DNA from: Gammaproteobacteria bacterium
GTDB taxonomy: Bacteria; Pseudomonadota; Gammaproteobacteria; Arenicellales; JAOTWM01
Direction: 5' to 3'
NCBI GenBank assembly: GCA_029862885.1
Contig: JAOTWM010000005.1
Location: 1-34,609, forward strand
Length of the DNA stretch: 34,609 nt
Of the stretch, positions 16,116 to 25,042 are shown piece by piece; within the stretch, counting starts at the first letter, position 1; the number at the start of each line of letters is the position of its first letter. A program made the position numbers and the translations under genes. The notes beneath the pieces were generated by a model. That model saw nothing but the letters and a program-made list of their open reading frames with translations. It had not been told where the DNA came from and did not search any database.

Positions 16116-16351
16116 CTCGCTATCTGGCTCCAATGTGGGCGAAAATGGACATTGTCGAACATGCACATGCGGATATCAATCGATACTGAAAGCTAGATGT
16201 TTACCGTTAGTGCCATGGTGCACCCCTGGTCGGCGCTGACACTGCCTTACCAGCTTGAATGATGGGATTGCCCGGAGCCTTGCGTTGGGATATGTTCGGC
16301 CGGGATTGCTGCGTCCGCAATATCGCCTCAAACGGGTACCGGGAGAATTAA

Positions 16352-17221
16352 ATGAAACTAGCAACCTATGAATACGATGGTCGGCGCAGCATCGGTGCGA
16401 TCGTATCCGACCGCGTCGTGGATATGAGCGCTTCTGTCGGTGGTTATCGGCGTAGTTTGCGCGGAATTATCGAGAACGACGAATATGACGCTCTCCGGAC
16501 CGCTGTTGAGGTGACCGACTCACCGGGAATTGCGTTGACAGATATCACTCTACTTCCGCCCATCACGAATCCCGATAAGATCATCTGTGTTGGCCTCAAT
16601 TACGAAAGTCATCGTAAAGAGACTGGGCGTCCGGAAGTTGAACACCCCACATTATTCACACGATTCGCCAATACCCAGGTCGGACATGAATCGCCAATTT
16701 GGTTGCCGCGAGATTCGGTTCAACTCGATTACGAAGGCGAATTGGCTGTGATCATCGGTAAGGCAGGGCGCTATATCCGCGAATCGCAAGCGATGGAGTA
16801 TATAGCCGGCTATTCCTGTTATAACGACGGGTCGGTACGGGATTGGCAACGCCACACCAGTCAGTTTACGCCGGGCAAGAATTTTCCGCACACTGGTGGA
16901 TTCGGCCCATGGATGGTTACGTCCGATGAGATCCCCGATCCGACACATTTGACGTTAACGACACGACTGAATGGCCAGGTCCTGCAACAGGCAGGCACCG
17001 ATATGCTGATTTTTACTATTCCGGTACTAATCTCCTACATTTCCACATTCACGCCATTAGCGCCGGGTGATGTCATCGTTACCGGAACGCCGGGTGGGGT
17101 GGGATTCAAACGCGATCCGCAAATCTTCATGAAACCGGGTGACCGGGTCGAGGTGGATATCACCGGGATCGGTGTATTGGCTAACCCGATTGAACTCGAC
17201 CCAACGACCGCTGAGGGCTAG
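16352..17221 (+). CDS. Fumarylacetoacetate hydrolase (FAH) family protein
   Basis: A 289-aa protein of the FAH superfamily, which hydrolyses, decarboxylates or hydrates 2-oxo acids in aromatic and sugar-acid degradation. The core shows GLNYESHRKETGR, the metal-binding acidic segment DYEGELAVIIGK, YNDGSVRDWQR (equivalent to the family's NDVSARD) and VTGTPGGVGFKRDP. The ATG at 16352 follows GGGAGAA. The N-terminal 70 residues form the small extra domain common in 2-keto-acid hydrolases of this length. It is divergent from TrpB2 and has no recognisable pathway partner next to it, so the substrate is undetermined. Confidence 0.9.
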   Translation: MKLATYEYDGRRSIGAIVSDRVVDMSASVGGYRRSLRGIIENDEYDALRTAVEVTDSPGIALTDITLLPPITNPDKIICVGLNYESHRKETGRPEVEHPTLFTRFANTQVGHESPIWLPRDSVQLDYEGELAVIIGKAGRYIRESQAMEYIAGYSCYNDGSVRDWQRHTSQFTPGKNFPHTGGFGPWMVTSDEIPDPTHLTLTTRLNGQVLQQAGTDMLIFTIPVLISYISTFTPLAPGDVIVTGTPGGVGFKRDPQIFMKPGDRVEVDITGIGVLANPIELDPTTAEG

Positions 17222-17258
17222 CGGGATAGCCGCTCCTATTGGTGGGCAAAGTATCGGT

Positions 17259-17709
17259 CTAACTTGACATATGTGCGTCGATCGCGATTTTCAAATTCTC
17301 GTATTCTTCGCAGCCCGTCGGACAGAGTTCGGCGAGTTTTTGCAAGTGCCCTTGCGCTTTGTTTATTTCGCCGGTACGTGAATAGAGTTCGCCAAGATAC
17401 TTGTTGGTGCCGAGATGTTCAGCGTCGACGGTCGGCGCCTTTTGATAGGCGTAAAGCGATTCGCCGTATTTCTCCAGATTACGTTAGCCGTAACCGAGAT
17501 AGTTCCAGGCATCGGCATTATTGGGTTTTTTGTTTACCAATTTGCGTAGCATGCGTACCCCGCGTGCGTAATTCTCCGACTCGATTGCTTCGACCGCGCT
17601 GGAATACTGGTCGTCTTGATTGGTTCCGCTGGAAAAGCCCCCGCCGTCAGCACCTACCGACGACGTGAGGGCGAACATTGCAATACTGATGTTTTTGGCG
17701 GCTGGTCAT
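17259..17709 (-). pseudogene. Decayed TPR-repeat protein gene (frameshift plus nonsense)
   Basis: On the minus strand an excellent AAAGGAG site precedes an ATG at 17709, but that ATG is out of frame with the signal-peptide-like stretch KNISIAMFALTSSVGA that follows, implying a small indel just after the start. The proper frame then encodes a TPR unit (YARGVRMLRKLVNKKPNNADAWNYLGYG) and hits TAA at 17484-17486. Immediately after the stop, in the same frame, family sequence resumes: RNLEKYGESLYAYQKAP, HLGTNKYLGELYSRTGEI, LCPTGCEEYENLKIAI, ending at TAG 17259. The intact family consists of short secreted TPR proteins with a C-terminal GCEEYxxLK motif. Two independent lesions make a true pseudogene more likely than a single sequencing error. 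Confidence 0.75.
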
Positions 17710-17796
17710 CGATCGCTCCTTTAGGTGTGACTGGCCAGAGTGGCAACTATAAACCGACAATTGTGCGTTGTGGTATCCGCCCGTCCGCCGGTGCGG

Positions 17797-18537
17797 CTAT
17801 TCTAGACCCTGCGTATCGGAAGCGATATCAATGCCCACCAATCGGTCGAGTAGCTCGACGTTGGATCTAAGCTCCACGCTGGGTCCGTCCCGTACAATTT
17901 GCCCGCGATTCATGACGATACAGCGCTCCGCGAAATCCAACGCAACTCGACTATTTTGCTCCACTAATATAATCGCCAGCGATTCTTGTTCGCGCAACGT
18001 CCGCATTGTTGATTGCAATTCATCGACGATGACCGGAGCCAAGCCCTCGGACGGTTCATCCATTAGTAAAACCGATGGGTTGCCCAACAAGGCGCGACCG
18101 ATAGCCAACATTTGCTGTTCGCCACCGGATAGTTGATTACCCATATGGCTACGGCGTTCGTAAAGGAGGGGAAAGAGTTCGTATATTCGACTGACGGATA
18201 TGCGTTGTCGGTAATTCGACACTACGGTAAGATTCTCTTGCACGGATAGTGACGGAAATATCTCACGCTCCTGTGGTATATAACCAAGACCATGCCAAAC
18301 ACGTCGGTAGGTCGCACAAGCCGTAATGTCGGTGTTGCCAATATATATCGCTCCGTCGTGCAATGTCGTTTGGCCGAGGATTGTTTTTAGCAGCGTGGAT
18401 TTGCCAACTCCATTGCGGCCGATGATGCTAACCGCTTCGCCGTGACCGATACGTAGCGTCACGTCTTTGAGAATTACGGTCGCGTCGTATCCAGCGTAAA
18501 CGTTGTTTAGCCGAAGCTGGTCCGCTTGGCTGCTCAT
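17797..18537 (-). CDS. livF: Liv-type ABC transporter ATPase (LivF)
   Basis: A 246-aa ATP-binding subunit of a branched-chain amino acid-type (HAAT) importer. Walker A is GRNGVGKST, the signature is LSGGEQQMLAIGRAL and Walker B is VLLMDEPSEGLAP, the SEGLAP ending being typical of LivF. The ATG at 18537 lies two bases after the LivG stop, so the two are translated together. It is the last gene of the five-gene importer cluster. Substrates of this family include branched-chain amino acids, amides, urea and aromatic acids; the ATPase does not tell which. Confidence 0.92.
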   Translation of the reverse strand: MSSQADQLRLNNVYAGYDATVILKDVTLRIGHGEAVSIIGRNGVGKSTLLKTILGQTTLHDGAIYIGNTDITACATYRRVWHGLGYIPQEREIFPSLSVQENLTVVSNYRQRISVSRIYELFPLLYERRSHMGNQLSGGEQQMLAIGRALLGNPSVLLMDEPSEGLAPVIVDELQSTMRTLREQESLAIILVEQNSRVALDFAERCIVMNRGQIVRDGPSVELRSNVELLDRLVGIDIASDTQGLE

Positions 18538-18539
18538 GT

Positions 18540-19286
18540 TTAGTAATCGCCCAGATATATCGCCCGTACGCGATCGTCCGCAGCGATTTCATTGGGAGTG
18601 CCTTCCGTCAATATTGCGCCGGTCATCATAACGGTGATGCGTTTCGCAAATCGAAATACGATCTCCATATCGTGCTCGATGATCAATATCGCAATGTCAT
18701 CGCTCAACGAGTCTATAACTTCAAGGATAAGCTGACTTTCGGCGGACGGTACGCCGGCGGCGGGTTCATCCAGCAGTAGTACCTGGGGATTTTGCCCAAG
18801 CGCAATGACAATTTCGAGGAGGCGTTGCCGCCCGTAAGGTAACTGATTGACAAGTTGCATGGCGTCGCCATCGAGTCGAAGCATGTGTAATAAGTGCATC
18901 GCTTCGTCGATCACCTGGTGGTGGTGGCCTAACGGGACGAGTAACGAGCTGGCAACGCCGGTGCGCTCGGCGATCGCGAGGCAGACGTTGTCCAACACCG
19001 AAAGACCCTTAAAGAGTTGGTTAATTTGGAATGTGCGGACTAGTCCAAGCCGAGTACGCTTGGACTGACCCATGCCCGTGATGTCGGTACCGAGCAATTG
19101 AATCCGTCCGGCACTGGGTCGCAGGACGCCGGTGATTAGATTAAGAAGTGTCGTTTTGCCCGCACCGTTAGGGCCGATCAACGCGTGGCGGGCGCCGCGT
19201 TGCAGTTCGAAATTGATATTCCGAGCGATCCGGAGTGCACCGAAATTCTTATCTAGTCCGGAAGTCTGTAATGCCGTGGAACTCAC
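18540..19286 (-). CDS. livG: Liv-type ABC transporter ATPase (LivG)
   Basis: A 248-aa ATP-binding subunit. Walker A is GPNGAGKTT, followed by the LivG-specific stretch GLVRTFQINQLFKGLSVLDNV, then Walker B VLLLDEPAAGVPS. The signature loop reads LPYGRQRLLEIVIAL, a normal LivG variant of LSGGQ. I move the start from 19394 to the GTG at 19286, which overlaps the LivM stop as GTGA; the extra upstream codons in the ORF track are antisense-like and lie inside livM. It pairs with LivF. Confidence 0.92.
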   Translation of the reverse strand: MSSTALQTSGLDKNFGALRIARNINFELQRGARHALIGPNGAGKTTLLNLITGVLRPSAGRIQLLGTDITGMGQSKRTRLGLVRTFQINQLFKGLSVLDNVCLAIAERTGVASSLLVPLGHHHQVIDEAMHLLHMLRLDGDAMQLVNQLPYGRQRLLEIVIALGQNPQVLLLDEPAAGVPSAESQLILEVIDSLSDDIAILIIEHDMEIVFRFAKRITVMMTGAILTEGTPNEIAADDRVRAIYLGDY

Positions 19287-20308
19287 GACCGCGCCTTGTG
19301 CATGAGTTCGTTCATGTCCGTAATAAATCCCAGCAGTCCGCGGCGTGCGAATAGTACCACCAGTACCAAAACCAGCCCGACCCCGAACTCCCAAAACTCG
19401 GGGCTCAATTTGGTGAGTTCATCCTCTACGACCATGTACACTACGGCACCGACGAATGCGCCGTATAGCCTGCCAGTGCCCCCTAATATCAGTATGACCA
19501 GTATCGTGCCCGAGCGGGCGAAGCCCAACACATCGAGCGTGACGAAGGCGTTCGACTGTGCGAACAAGCCTCCCGCTATGCCTGCCAGCCCTGCGGATAT
19601 GGTATAGATCGTCACCAGTCGTCGGTACACCGGCGTGCCGATAGCGTGCATTCTTTGTACGTTGTCGCGGATACCGATCAAAGAACGTCCAAATGGCGAG
19701 AACACGACGCGGCGGGCCGCCAAGAAAACGATAACCAACACCGTGAGCGTATACCAATAGTAATTGTGGCCCCACAAGTCGTTATCAAACTTACCCAATA
19801 GCGGGCTGATGTGTATCCCTAACAAGCCGTCGAATCCACCGGTGATATCTTCGAACGTATTGGCAAGCTCGTACAAGAGAATTGCGGTCGCCAGCGTCAG
19901 CATAATTAGCGCGAGGCCGCGGTAGCGAAGTAGGACGAGGCCCGATATCCAGCCCATTACGGCCGCCGCCGTGCCGGCTAGCACGAGTCCCGAGATGGGT
20001 TCGTTCCAGCCGAGGTGCGCCGATAACATTCCTGCAGCATAGGCACCAGTGCCGAAATACGCGGCGTGGCCCAATGTGACGATGCCGGCATAGCCGAGTA
20101 TTAGATCCAATGATATCGCGAAAATAATTGTGATCAGTATTTGCGTGCCGAACGCCAAGTAATCCGGAAACACAAAATACGCACCGACCGCGATTACCCA
20201 TGGTAATGCTTCCGCAAGGTGCCAGCGGTGGCGTCGGCTGGGGTGCTGGTTATTCTGTGTTGGCTGCATTTGCTGCCGACGCGTGTGCGATCCAACCAGA
20301 CTTGGCAT
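19283..20308 (-). CDS. livM: Liv-type ABC transporter permease (LivM)
   Basis: A 341-aa inner-membrane permease with about nine hydrophobic segments. Family signatures include ISLDLILGYAGIVTLGHAAYFGTGAYAAGML near the N-terminus and the EAA-like loop with FARSGTILVILILGGTGRLYGAFVGA. The start is placed at the ATG at 20308, one base after the LivH stop, instead of 20491; codons upstream of it lie in livH. It forms the translocation channel with LivH. The C-terminus overlaps the LivG start by four bases. Confidence 0.92.
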   Translation of the reverse strand: MPSLVGSHTRRQQMQPTQNNQHPSRRHRWHLAEALPWVIAVGAYFVFPDYLAFGTQILITIIFAISLDLILGYAGIVTLGHAAYFGTGAYAAGMLSAHLGWNEPISGLVLAGTAAAVMGWISGLVLLRYRGLALIMLTLATAILLYELANTFEDITGGFDGLLGIHISPLLGKFDNDLWGHNYYWYTLTVLVIVFLAARRVVFSPFGRSLIGIRDNVQRMHAIGTPVYRRLVTIYTISAGLAGIAGGLFAQSNAFVTLDVLGFARSGTILVILILGGTGRLYGAFVGAVVYMVVEDELTKLSPEFWEFGVGLVLVLVVLFARRGLLGFITDMNELMHKARS

Positions 20309-20309
20309 A

Positions 20310-21185
20310 CTAGTCAGTCCGACCGAATAGTCCCGACGGGCGCCACAGTAGAATCGCGATGGCGACGGCGTAAATAAAAAACGCGCCGCCCTCCGGCCAT
20401 AGGTACTTGCCGGCGTTGTCGATGATTCCGAGTGCCAGTGCGGCAACGAATGTACCGCGAATCGTGCCGAGACCACCCACTGCGACGACAATCAGAAACA
20501 GTACAAGGTACTGAATTGCAAAATTCGGAGTTAAGCCGAGGATATCGATCGCCAGGCCACCACCGATTGCGGCAATTCCGCTACCCAACGCAAATGTTAA
20601 TTTGAAGAGGCGGTTCACATTGATGCCGACCGCTTCGGCCATTGGCCGATTATCGACAGCGGCACGGATTCGGGCCCCTATCAACGTGCGTTCGAGGCTT
20701 ATCCATAACCCGAGAGCCATCGCTATGCCAACGGCAATCATAAAAACACGATAGGTAGGAAAGCTCCGGACGCCAAGATCAATTTGCCCGTGCAAATAAT
20801 CGGGTATCTGCACAGATATCGGATCCGGTCCGAAGAAATATGTGAATGCGCCGCTGGCCATAAACACCAATCCGATGCTGAGTAGCAGTTGATCAAGCTC
20901 GCCGGCTTTATAGAGTGGTGCGTAGAGCGTCTGTTCCAGAACGAGACTGGCAACCCCGATCGCGACGCCCGCGCACAGTAACGCGGGGAGAAACCCAATG
21001 CCCAACTGGGACATGATGGCGACGGTAGCGTAGCCACCGGCCATAGCAAACACGCCATGGGCTAGGTTGACAAATCCCATCAAACCCATCGTGACCGAAA
21101 GACCCACTGAGATGATAAATAAAATCATTGCATAGGCGAGTCCGTCAAAGACGATGCTAATTACGACATTAAGAAATTCGGACAT
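20310..21185 (-). CDS. livH: Liv-type ABC transporter permease (LivH)
   Basis: A 291-aa permease with about eight membrane segments. The signature LSVTMGLMGFVNLAHGVFAMAGGY near the N-terminus and VVAVGGLGTIRGTFVAALALGI near the C-terminus are standard for LivH. The start is an ATG at 21185; a purine-rich AAGGAG lies rather far upstream and falls within the hairpin at 21198-21219. It is separated from the binding-protein gene by about 230 bp, a wider gap than between the other four genes. Confidence 0.92.
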   Translation of the reverse strand: MSEFLNVVISIVFDGLAYAMILFIISVGLSVTMGLMGFVNLAHGVFAMAGGYATVAIMSQLGIGFLPALLCAGVAIGVASLVLEQTLYAPLYKAGELDQLLLSIGLVFMASGAFTYFFGPDPISVQIPDYLHGQIDLGVRSFPTYRVFMIAVGIAMALGLWISLERTLIGARIRAAVDNRPMAEAVGINVNRLFKLTFALGSGIAAIGGGLAIDILGLTPNFAIQYLVLFLIVVAVGGLGTIRGTFVAALALGIIDNAGKYLWPEGGAFFIYAVAIAILLWRPSGLFGRTD

Positions 21186-21197
21186 GTTTCGAGCTAA

Positions 21198-21219
21198 ACC
21201 ACTCCTTCGTGCGAGTGGT
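21198..21219. repeat. Hairpin between binding-protein gene and livH
   Basis: ACCACTC and GAGTGGT are exact reverse complements around an 8-nt loop, located in the gap between the periplasmic binding-protein gene and livH. On the transcribed minus strand the AAGGAG in front of livH lies within it. Such hairpins often lower expression of the membrane subunits relative to the abundant binding protein; no T tract follows, so it is not a simple terminator. Confidence 0.4.
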
Positions 21220-21418
21220 CGGCGCCGTCAGTGCAGAAAAGCGGCCGGATCGACCAAGCTAGTCCGCATATTGCATGCGAGTTCAGCCAAAAACCGGACA
21301 GTGTTTGTGAGAGTCAAAGTGTTCCTTTCAAGTGTTGCTTTGTTATTTGCCTAATCAATAACTGAAGTGATCTTCCGAACGGTCTCGTGCCATATGCGGG
21401 TTAAGATGGAACCGCAAA

Positions 21419-22624
21419 TTAGTTAGCACATTTACCGAGACTGAGGGCTTTACACGGGTCTTTGACCTGGGGAATAGTTCCTACGACCTGAATTGCAAGA
21501 CGGTCTCCCGATTTCACAACTTTATGTATATGCACATCCTGAACAATATCGCGCGTATCGGGGTCGATCAGGATGGGCCCGCGCGGGCTGTTGAATTTCC
21601 AGCCGCGCAGCGCCTGTATCGCACCATCCGCATCGATCTTGCCATTCTGTGATCGAATGACATGAAATATGGCGGCCATCCCATCCCAACCCGCTACCCC
21701 CATAAAGTCTGGTGTTGTGTCGGCTCCGTATTCGGCCTTCCAGGCTTGTACGAATGCCTTGTTTTCCGGGGTCTCGTAGTCCGCGGAGTAATGGTGCATT
21801 GTGACTAGTCCGACGGCGTCTTCACCCATCGATTGCAACTTCGTATCTTGGGTAATATCACCTGGGCCAATCAAGCGAATTCCAGCTTGCTTCATACCGA
21901 GATCCGCAAATGTTTTTACTACAGCGGTTGAATGGTTACCGCCCGGGACAAACACATAGAAACAGTCCGGTTTGGCGTCTTTGACCCGTTGGAAAAAAGG
22001 CGTAAAGTCCGGAACTTCGCGCGGACTCCCCATCGGAATTGAGTCTACGAGTTCGCCGCCGGCGCGCTCGAACCCATGCTTAAATGCCGCGACACTGTCT
22101 TTACCAGGCGGGTAGTCCGTATATCCGCTCGCGGCGGATTTACAGTCCAACGAATCGTAGGCATAGCCGCCCATAGGGTGACCAAATTGCCACATCGTAA
22201 ACGATACTCGGACGATGTAGGGCGACAGACTCGGAATCCACGCCGTCCCTGCATTCATGATCACCATCGGCACTTGGCCTCGAGTAACCAACGGCGCACT
22301 GGCCATCGCATTCGGTGAAAATACGAAACCGGTTAGGAGATCGACCTGGTCCCGGGTAATGAGTTCTTGGACAGCGGTTTTGGCGATATCGCCACCGGGT
22401 CGTTTTGAGTCGCGTTTGATAAGTTCAATGTTATGCTCACCGAGTTCTGAGCCATGCTGTTTAATATACAAATTCATGCCGCGATCAATCTGTTGGCCGA
22501 GCTGCGCGGCACCGCCGGTGTATGTCAGCACGACACCTACCCTAACGGTTGCCGCCAGCGTTTCGGCCGGTAACGAAGACAACGCCAGGAGTGCGCCCGC
22601 GTAGCCGTAGGTTCTGAACTTCAT
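21419..22624 (-). CDS. Liv-type ABC transporter periplasmic binding protein
   Basis: A 401-aa substrate-binding protein of the LivJ/AmiC type. The ATG at 22624 has a GGAGG ribosome binding site and opens a signal peptide (GYAGALLALSSLPAETLAA) with cleavage probably after the Ala-rich end near residue 25; the ORF track start at 22783 is therefore too early. The mature N-terminus VRVGVVLTYTGGAAQLGQQIDRGMNL and ELIKRDSKRPGGDIAKTAVQEL are typical. Two cysteines near the C-terminus (DPCKALSLGKCAN) could form a disulfide. The ligand is not predictable. The GGAGG is followed directly by its complement CCTCC just before the ATG. Confidence 0.9.
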   Translation of the reverse strand: MKFRTYGYAGALLALSSLPAETLAATVRVGVVLTYTGGAAQLGQQIDRGMNLYIKQHGSELGEHNIELIKRDSKRPGGDIAKTAVQELITRDQVDLLTGFVFSPNAMASAPLVTRGQVPMVIMNAGTAWIPSLSPYIVRVSFTMWQFGHPMGGYAYDSLDCKSAASGYTDYPPGKDSVAAFKHGFERAGGELVDSIPMGSPREVPDFTPFFQRVKDAKPDCFYVFVPGGNHSTAVVKTFADLGMKQAGIRLIGPGDITQDTKLQSMGEDAVGLVTMHHYSADYETPENKAFVQAWKAEYGADTTPDFMGVAGWDGMAAIFHVIRSQNGKIDADGAIQALRGWKFNSPRGPILIDPDTRDIVQDVHIHKVVKSGDRLAIQVVGTIPQVKDPCKALSLGKCAN

Positions 22625-22822
22625 GGAGGTCCTCCGTTCTATCAAATATGCGTACCGGAGTTTTTGGTCCTGTCCGACGACGCACGCGCCCGGAACGCCT
22701 TGACTATCCTGGAACGTGCTCCGGCGGCTCATACTAAACGATGAATGCGCCTCATTAAAAGTCTGGGGACCCAGTCCAGGCATGGATTTGATACACAGCG
22801 AGTGCGCCGTAGTTCATATCAA

Positions 22823-22852
22823 TTGACCATTAAACTCGTATCAGCCTATATA
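22823..22852 (+). promoter_or_regulatory. Candidate sigma-70 promoter of the Rieske oxygenase gene
   Basis: TTGACC (22823-22828) and TATATA (22847-22852) are separated by 18 bp and lie 64 bp ahead of the oxygenase ATG. The match to consensus is five of six at -35 and good at -10. The region is shared with the divergent importer operon. Confidence 0.45.
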
Positions 22853-22915
22853 TAGTCGAATTATGTCGAGTGACTGAGCCACTGACGCCATAGGAAACTC
22901 ACCGGTAGATTGATT

Positions 22916-23947
22916 ATGACGGAAACGGTGGAAACCCTCCCGGCAGCCTGGTATACCGACCCGCATGTATATGCCCGCGAGCAGCAGCTCATATTCGCCC
23001 GCAATTGGTCGGTCTTCGCGCGCGCGGATCAAGTTGCGAATCCCGGTTGTTTCGTGGCGGGAAGGGTGGCTGGGTGGCCGGTTTTTGTGGTGCGTGACTG
23101 CAACGGTGTGTTGCGTGGGTTCCACAATTTTTGCCGGCATCGCGCGGGCCCTGTCATCAGCGGATCGTTCGGCCACTGCGATCTATTGCGTTGCCCCTAC
23201 CACGGTTGGACCTACGGCCTGGATGGCGCTCTTCAAAAAACCCCCGGTTTTGTGCGTGATGCGGCGGTGAACCCGTATGCTATGAGTCTGCTTCCAGTTG
23301 CGGTGCAAATTTGGAACAGTATCGTCTTTGTGTGTTTGGAAGATCGCGGTACCGATCTTGAGCAATGGCTCGGTGAAATTGTTCCGCTCGCGCAGGCGTA
23401 TCCACAGGTCGACGACATGGTTTTTCATAGCGAAGTCGTGAGTGAAGGTGAAGTGAATTGGAAATCCTATAGTGATAATTCCGCCGAGGGATACCACCTA
23501 GGTTCAGTTCACCCAGCGCTGACGCGAGCGTTGCTGCCGGAGCGTACCAAGATCAGTACATACGAAAACGGCCGGTTTATTGCCTTTAACGTGGTTTACA
23601 AAGAAACGGAATATCGCGCAATGAGCAACGGTTTGTGGGTCTACAAGTTTCCAGGGTTGTTACTGCATTTTTCTGATTATGGTTTCAACTTGGAGCGCGT
23701 CACGCCTCTGGGCGCAGAGCGCACACGCATGCAACGCTGGTTTTGGTTCCCCGCTACAGCGACCGGGGCGGAATGTGATGACGTAGTGGCGGCGTCCAAT
23801 CAAGTAATGGGCGAGGACCTCGCGATATGCACTCGTGTGCAGGAGAATCTCGCAGCCGGGACATACCAAACCGGACAAATGTCTCCAAGCCGTGAAGGGG
23901 GCACGATTTTCTTCCAGCATTGCGTGCGCGAAGCGCTGGAATCCTAG
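22916..23947 (+). CDS. Rieske aromatic-ring-hydroxylating-type oxygenase
   Basis: A 343-aa Rieske non-haem iron oxygenase alpha subunit. The [2Fe-2S] ligands are C73 and H75 in CRHRAGP and C93 and H96 in CPYHGWTY. The mononuclear iron site is in NSAEGYHLGSVHP with H194 and H199, preceded by the NWK motif. Its length and sequence place it with single-component alpha subunits such as those acting on quaternary ammonium compounds or aromatic acids; I cannot choose. No beta subunit, ferredoxin or reductase gene is adjacent, so electron donors must come from elsewhere. The ATG at 22916 replaces the TTG at 22910. It is divergent from the Liv importer and overlaps the convergent ATP-grasp gene by four bases (CTAG). 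Confidence 0.9.
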   Translation: MTETVETLPAAWYTDPHVYAREQQLIFARNWSVFARADQVANPGCFVAGRVAGWPVFVVRDCNGVLRGFHNFCRHRAGPVISGSFGHCDLLRCPYHGWTYGLDGALQKTPGFVRDAAVNPYAMSLLPVAVQIWNSIVFVCLEDRGTDLEQWLGEIVPLAQAYPQVDDMVFHSEVVSEGEVNWKSYSDNSAEGYHLGSVHPALTRALLPERTKISTYENGRFIAFNVVYKETEYRAMSNGLWVYKFPGLLLHFSDYGFNLERVTPLGAERTRMQRWFWFPATATGAECDDVVAASNQVMGEDLAICTRVQENLAAGTYQTGQMSPSREGGTIFFQHCVREALES

Positions 23948-24915
23948 TCCGTTAGGTGCTGCAGCTCGTGACGAAGATACTGCGCAATGGCCAACATACC
24001 GCCACCATGCGACTTATCCAGTCCCGCGCGCGATTCGGCGTCGCTGTTGAAATTAGTATTAACGTTGATGTCGTAGGTGTAAGTAGTGCCGTCACGGTCG
24101 AGAATGAGTTCGATGCCGGCGATATCAATGTTGTACTTGGCTAACACTTGAAGATACGCATCGTCATCGGGCGGACGAAAATCGGTGAGGATTTCGAATT
24201 GCTCGCGAACGGCGGGTCTAACCAGTCGACCAGCTTCGTCGATGGCGCAGGCATCTGCCGGACACAATTCAAAACCGGTGGAGGTGTCGACGCGAACCGA
24301 ATACAGCAGTTTCCCACCGATATACTCGTTACGCACGATATAGCCGTCGGCGGATTCTATGTATTGTTGTATAAGCACCGCCCCATCGGGTCCGGCGTCG
24401 TAATCGCCACTTTTACTGATGTGTTGTAATGCTCGTGCGGAATCGATTTTTTGAACGCCCAGTCCTTTGCCGCCCCGATTAGGTTTCAGCACAACCGGAA
24501 ACGTCATATCGTCTGCGGCCGCAGCGACGGCCTCGCGGCCCACCGCAACCCGAGTCAACGGCACACGCACACCGGCGGCCATCAGAGCGCCGTATTGACG
24601 CGCTTTGCTGAGTTCAAGATCGAGGCCGCGCAGACCATTTATGACCCGCCGATTATGGCTTTCCAGCCATGCCAGTAGCGCTGCCGCATAGCTAGCCGCA
24701 TCGTCGTGGCCTCGGTTGTGCGCCGAGGCGCTCATACGGCTGTAAAACACGCCGCGCGGCGGGGTGGCACCGAAGTCCACGCAACCGGCGGAAACGTCCC
24801 AGAATTCAAATGGTACGGCGACGCTCTGCAGGGCCACGCGTAGCGGTCCGATCCACTGGGGATTTTCATGAAGAATATAGATCTTACTCAATTTTAACGA
24901 TTTCCTGCGACGCAT
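23944..24915 (-). CDS. RimK-like ATP-grasp ligase
   Basis: A protein of up to 323 aa with an ATP-grasp domain of the RimK/glutathione synthetase type, which joins a carboxylate to an amine or thiol through an acyl phosphate. Visible elements are FPVVLKPNRGGKGLGVQKI (lysine and the flexible glycine-rich loop), VLIQQYIESADGYIVRNEYIGG, the metal-binding acidic stretch near IAGIELILD and the terminal YDINVNTNFNSDAESRAG with its conserved Asp and Asn. The start is unsure: ATG at 24915, or a TTG at 24891. It diverges from the LysW cluster with about 130 bp between them. It is unlike the LysX gene in the cluster and may act in the same pathway or be unrelated. Confidence 0.82.
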   Translation of the reverse strand: MRRRKSLKLSKIYILHENPQWIGPLRVALQSVAVPFEFWDVSAGCVDFGATPPRGVFYSRMSASAHNRGHDDAASYAAALLAWLESHNRRVINGLRGLDLELSKARQYGALMAAGVRVPLTRVAVGREAVAAAADDMTFPVVLKPNRGGKGLGVQKIDSARALQHISKSGDYDAGPDGAVLIQQYIESADGYIVRNEYIGGKLLYSVRVDTSTGFELCPADACAIDEAGRLVRPAVREQFEILTDFRPPDDDAYLQVLAKYNIDIAGIELILDRDGTTYTYDINVNTNFNSDAESRAGLDKSHGGGMLAIAQYLRHELQHLTD

Positions 24916-24980
24916 CCCACGATTATGGCTTTAATTGTACCTTCGCATCGCCCGGAGTTGGAACGGGGCGATATCACTTA

Positions 24981-25010
24981 TTGATGAAGAGCCAACCACG
25001 ACGCTATTAT
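24981..25010 (+). promoter_or_regulatory. Candidate promoter of the lysW operon
   Basis: TTGATG (24981-24986) and TATTAT (25005-25010) are separated by 18 bp and end about 32 bp before the lysW ATG, leaving just room for the GGAGG ribosome binding site. This is the best sigma-70-like pair in the gap between the divergent ATP-grasp gene and lysW. Confidence 0.45.
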
Positions 25011-25042
25011 GCCGTCTTTATAAGCGCGTGGAGGTTGAAGCG

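Noticed and set aside
17264-17668. 134-aa plus-strand ORF in the pseudogene region
   Set aside because: It is the antisense of the decayed TPR gene, whose minus-strand frame has recognisable protein sequence on both sides of the stop.
19296-19607. 103-aa plus-strand ORF inside livM
   Set aside because: Shadow of a well-defined permease gene.
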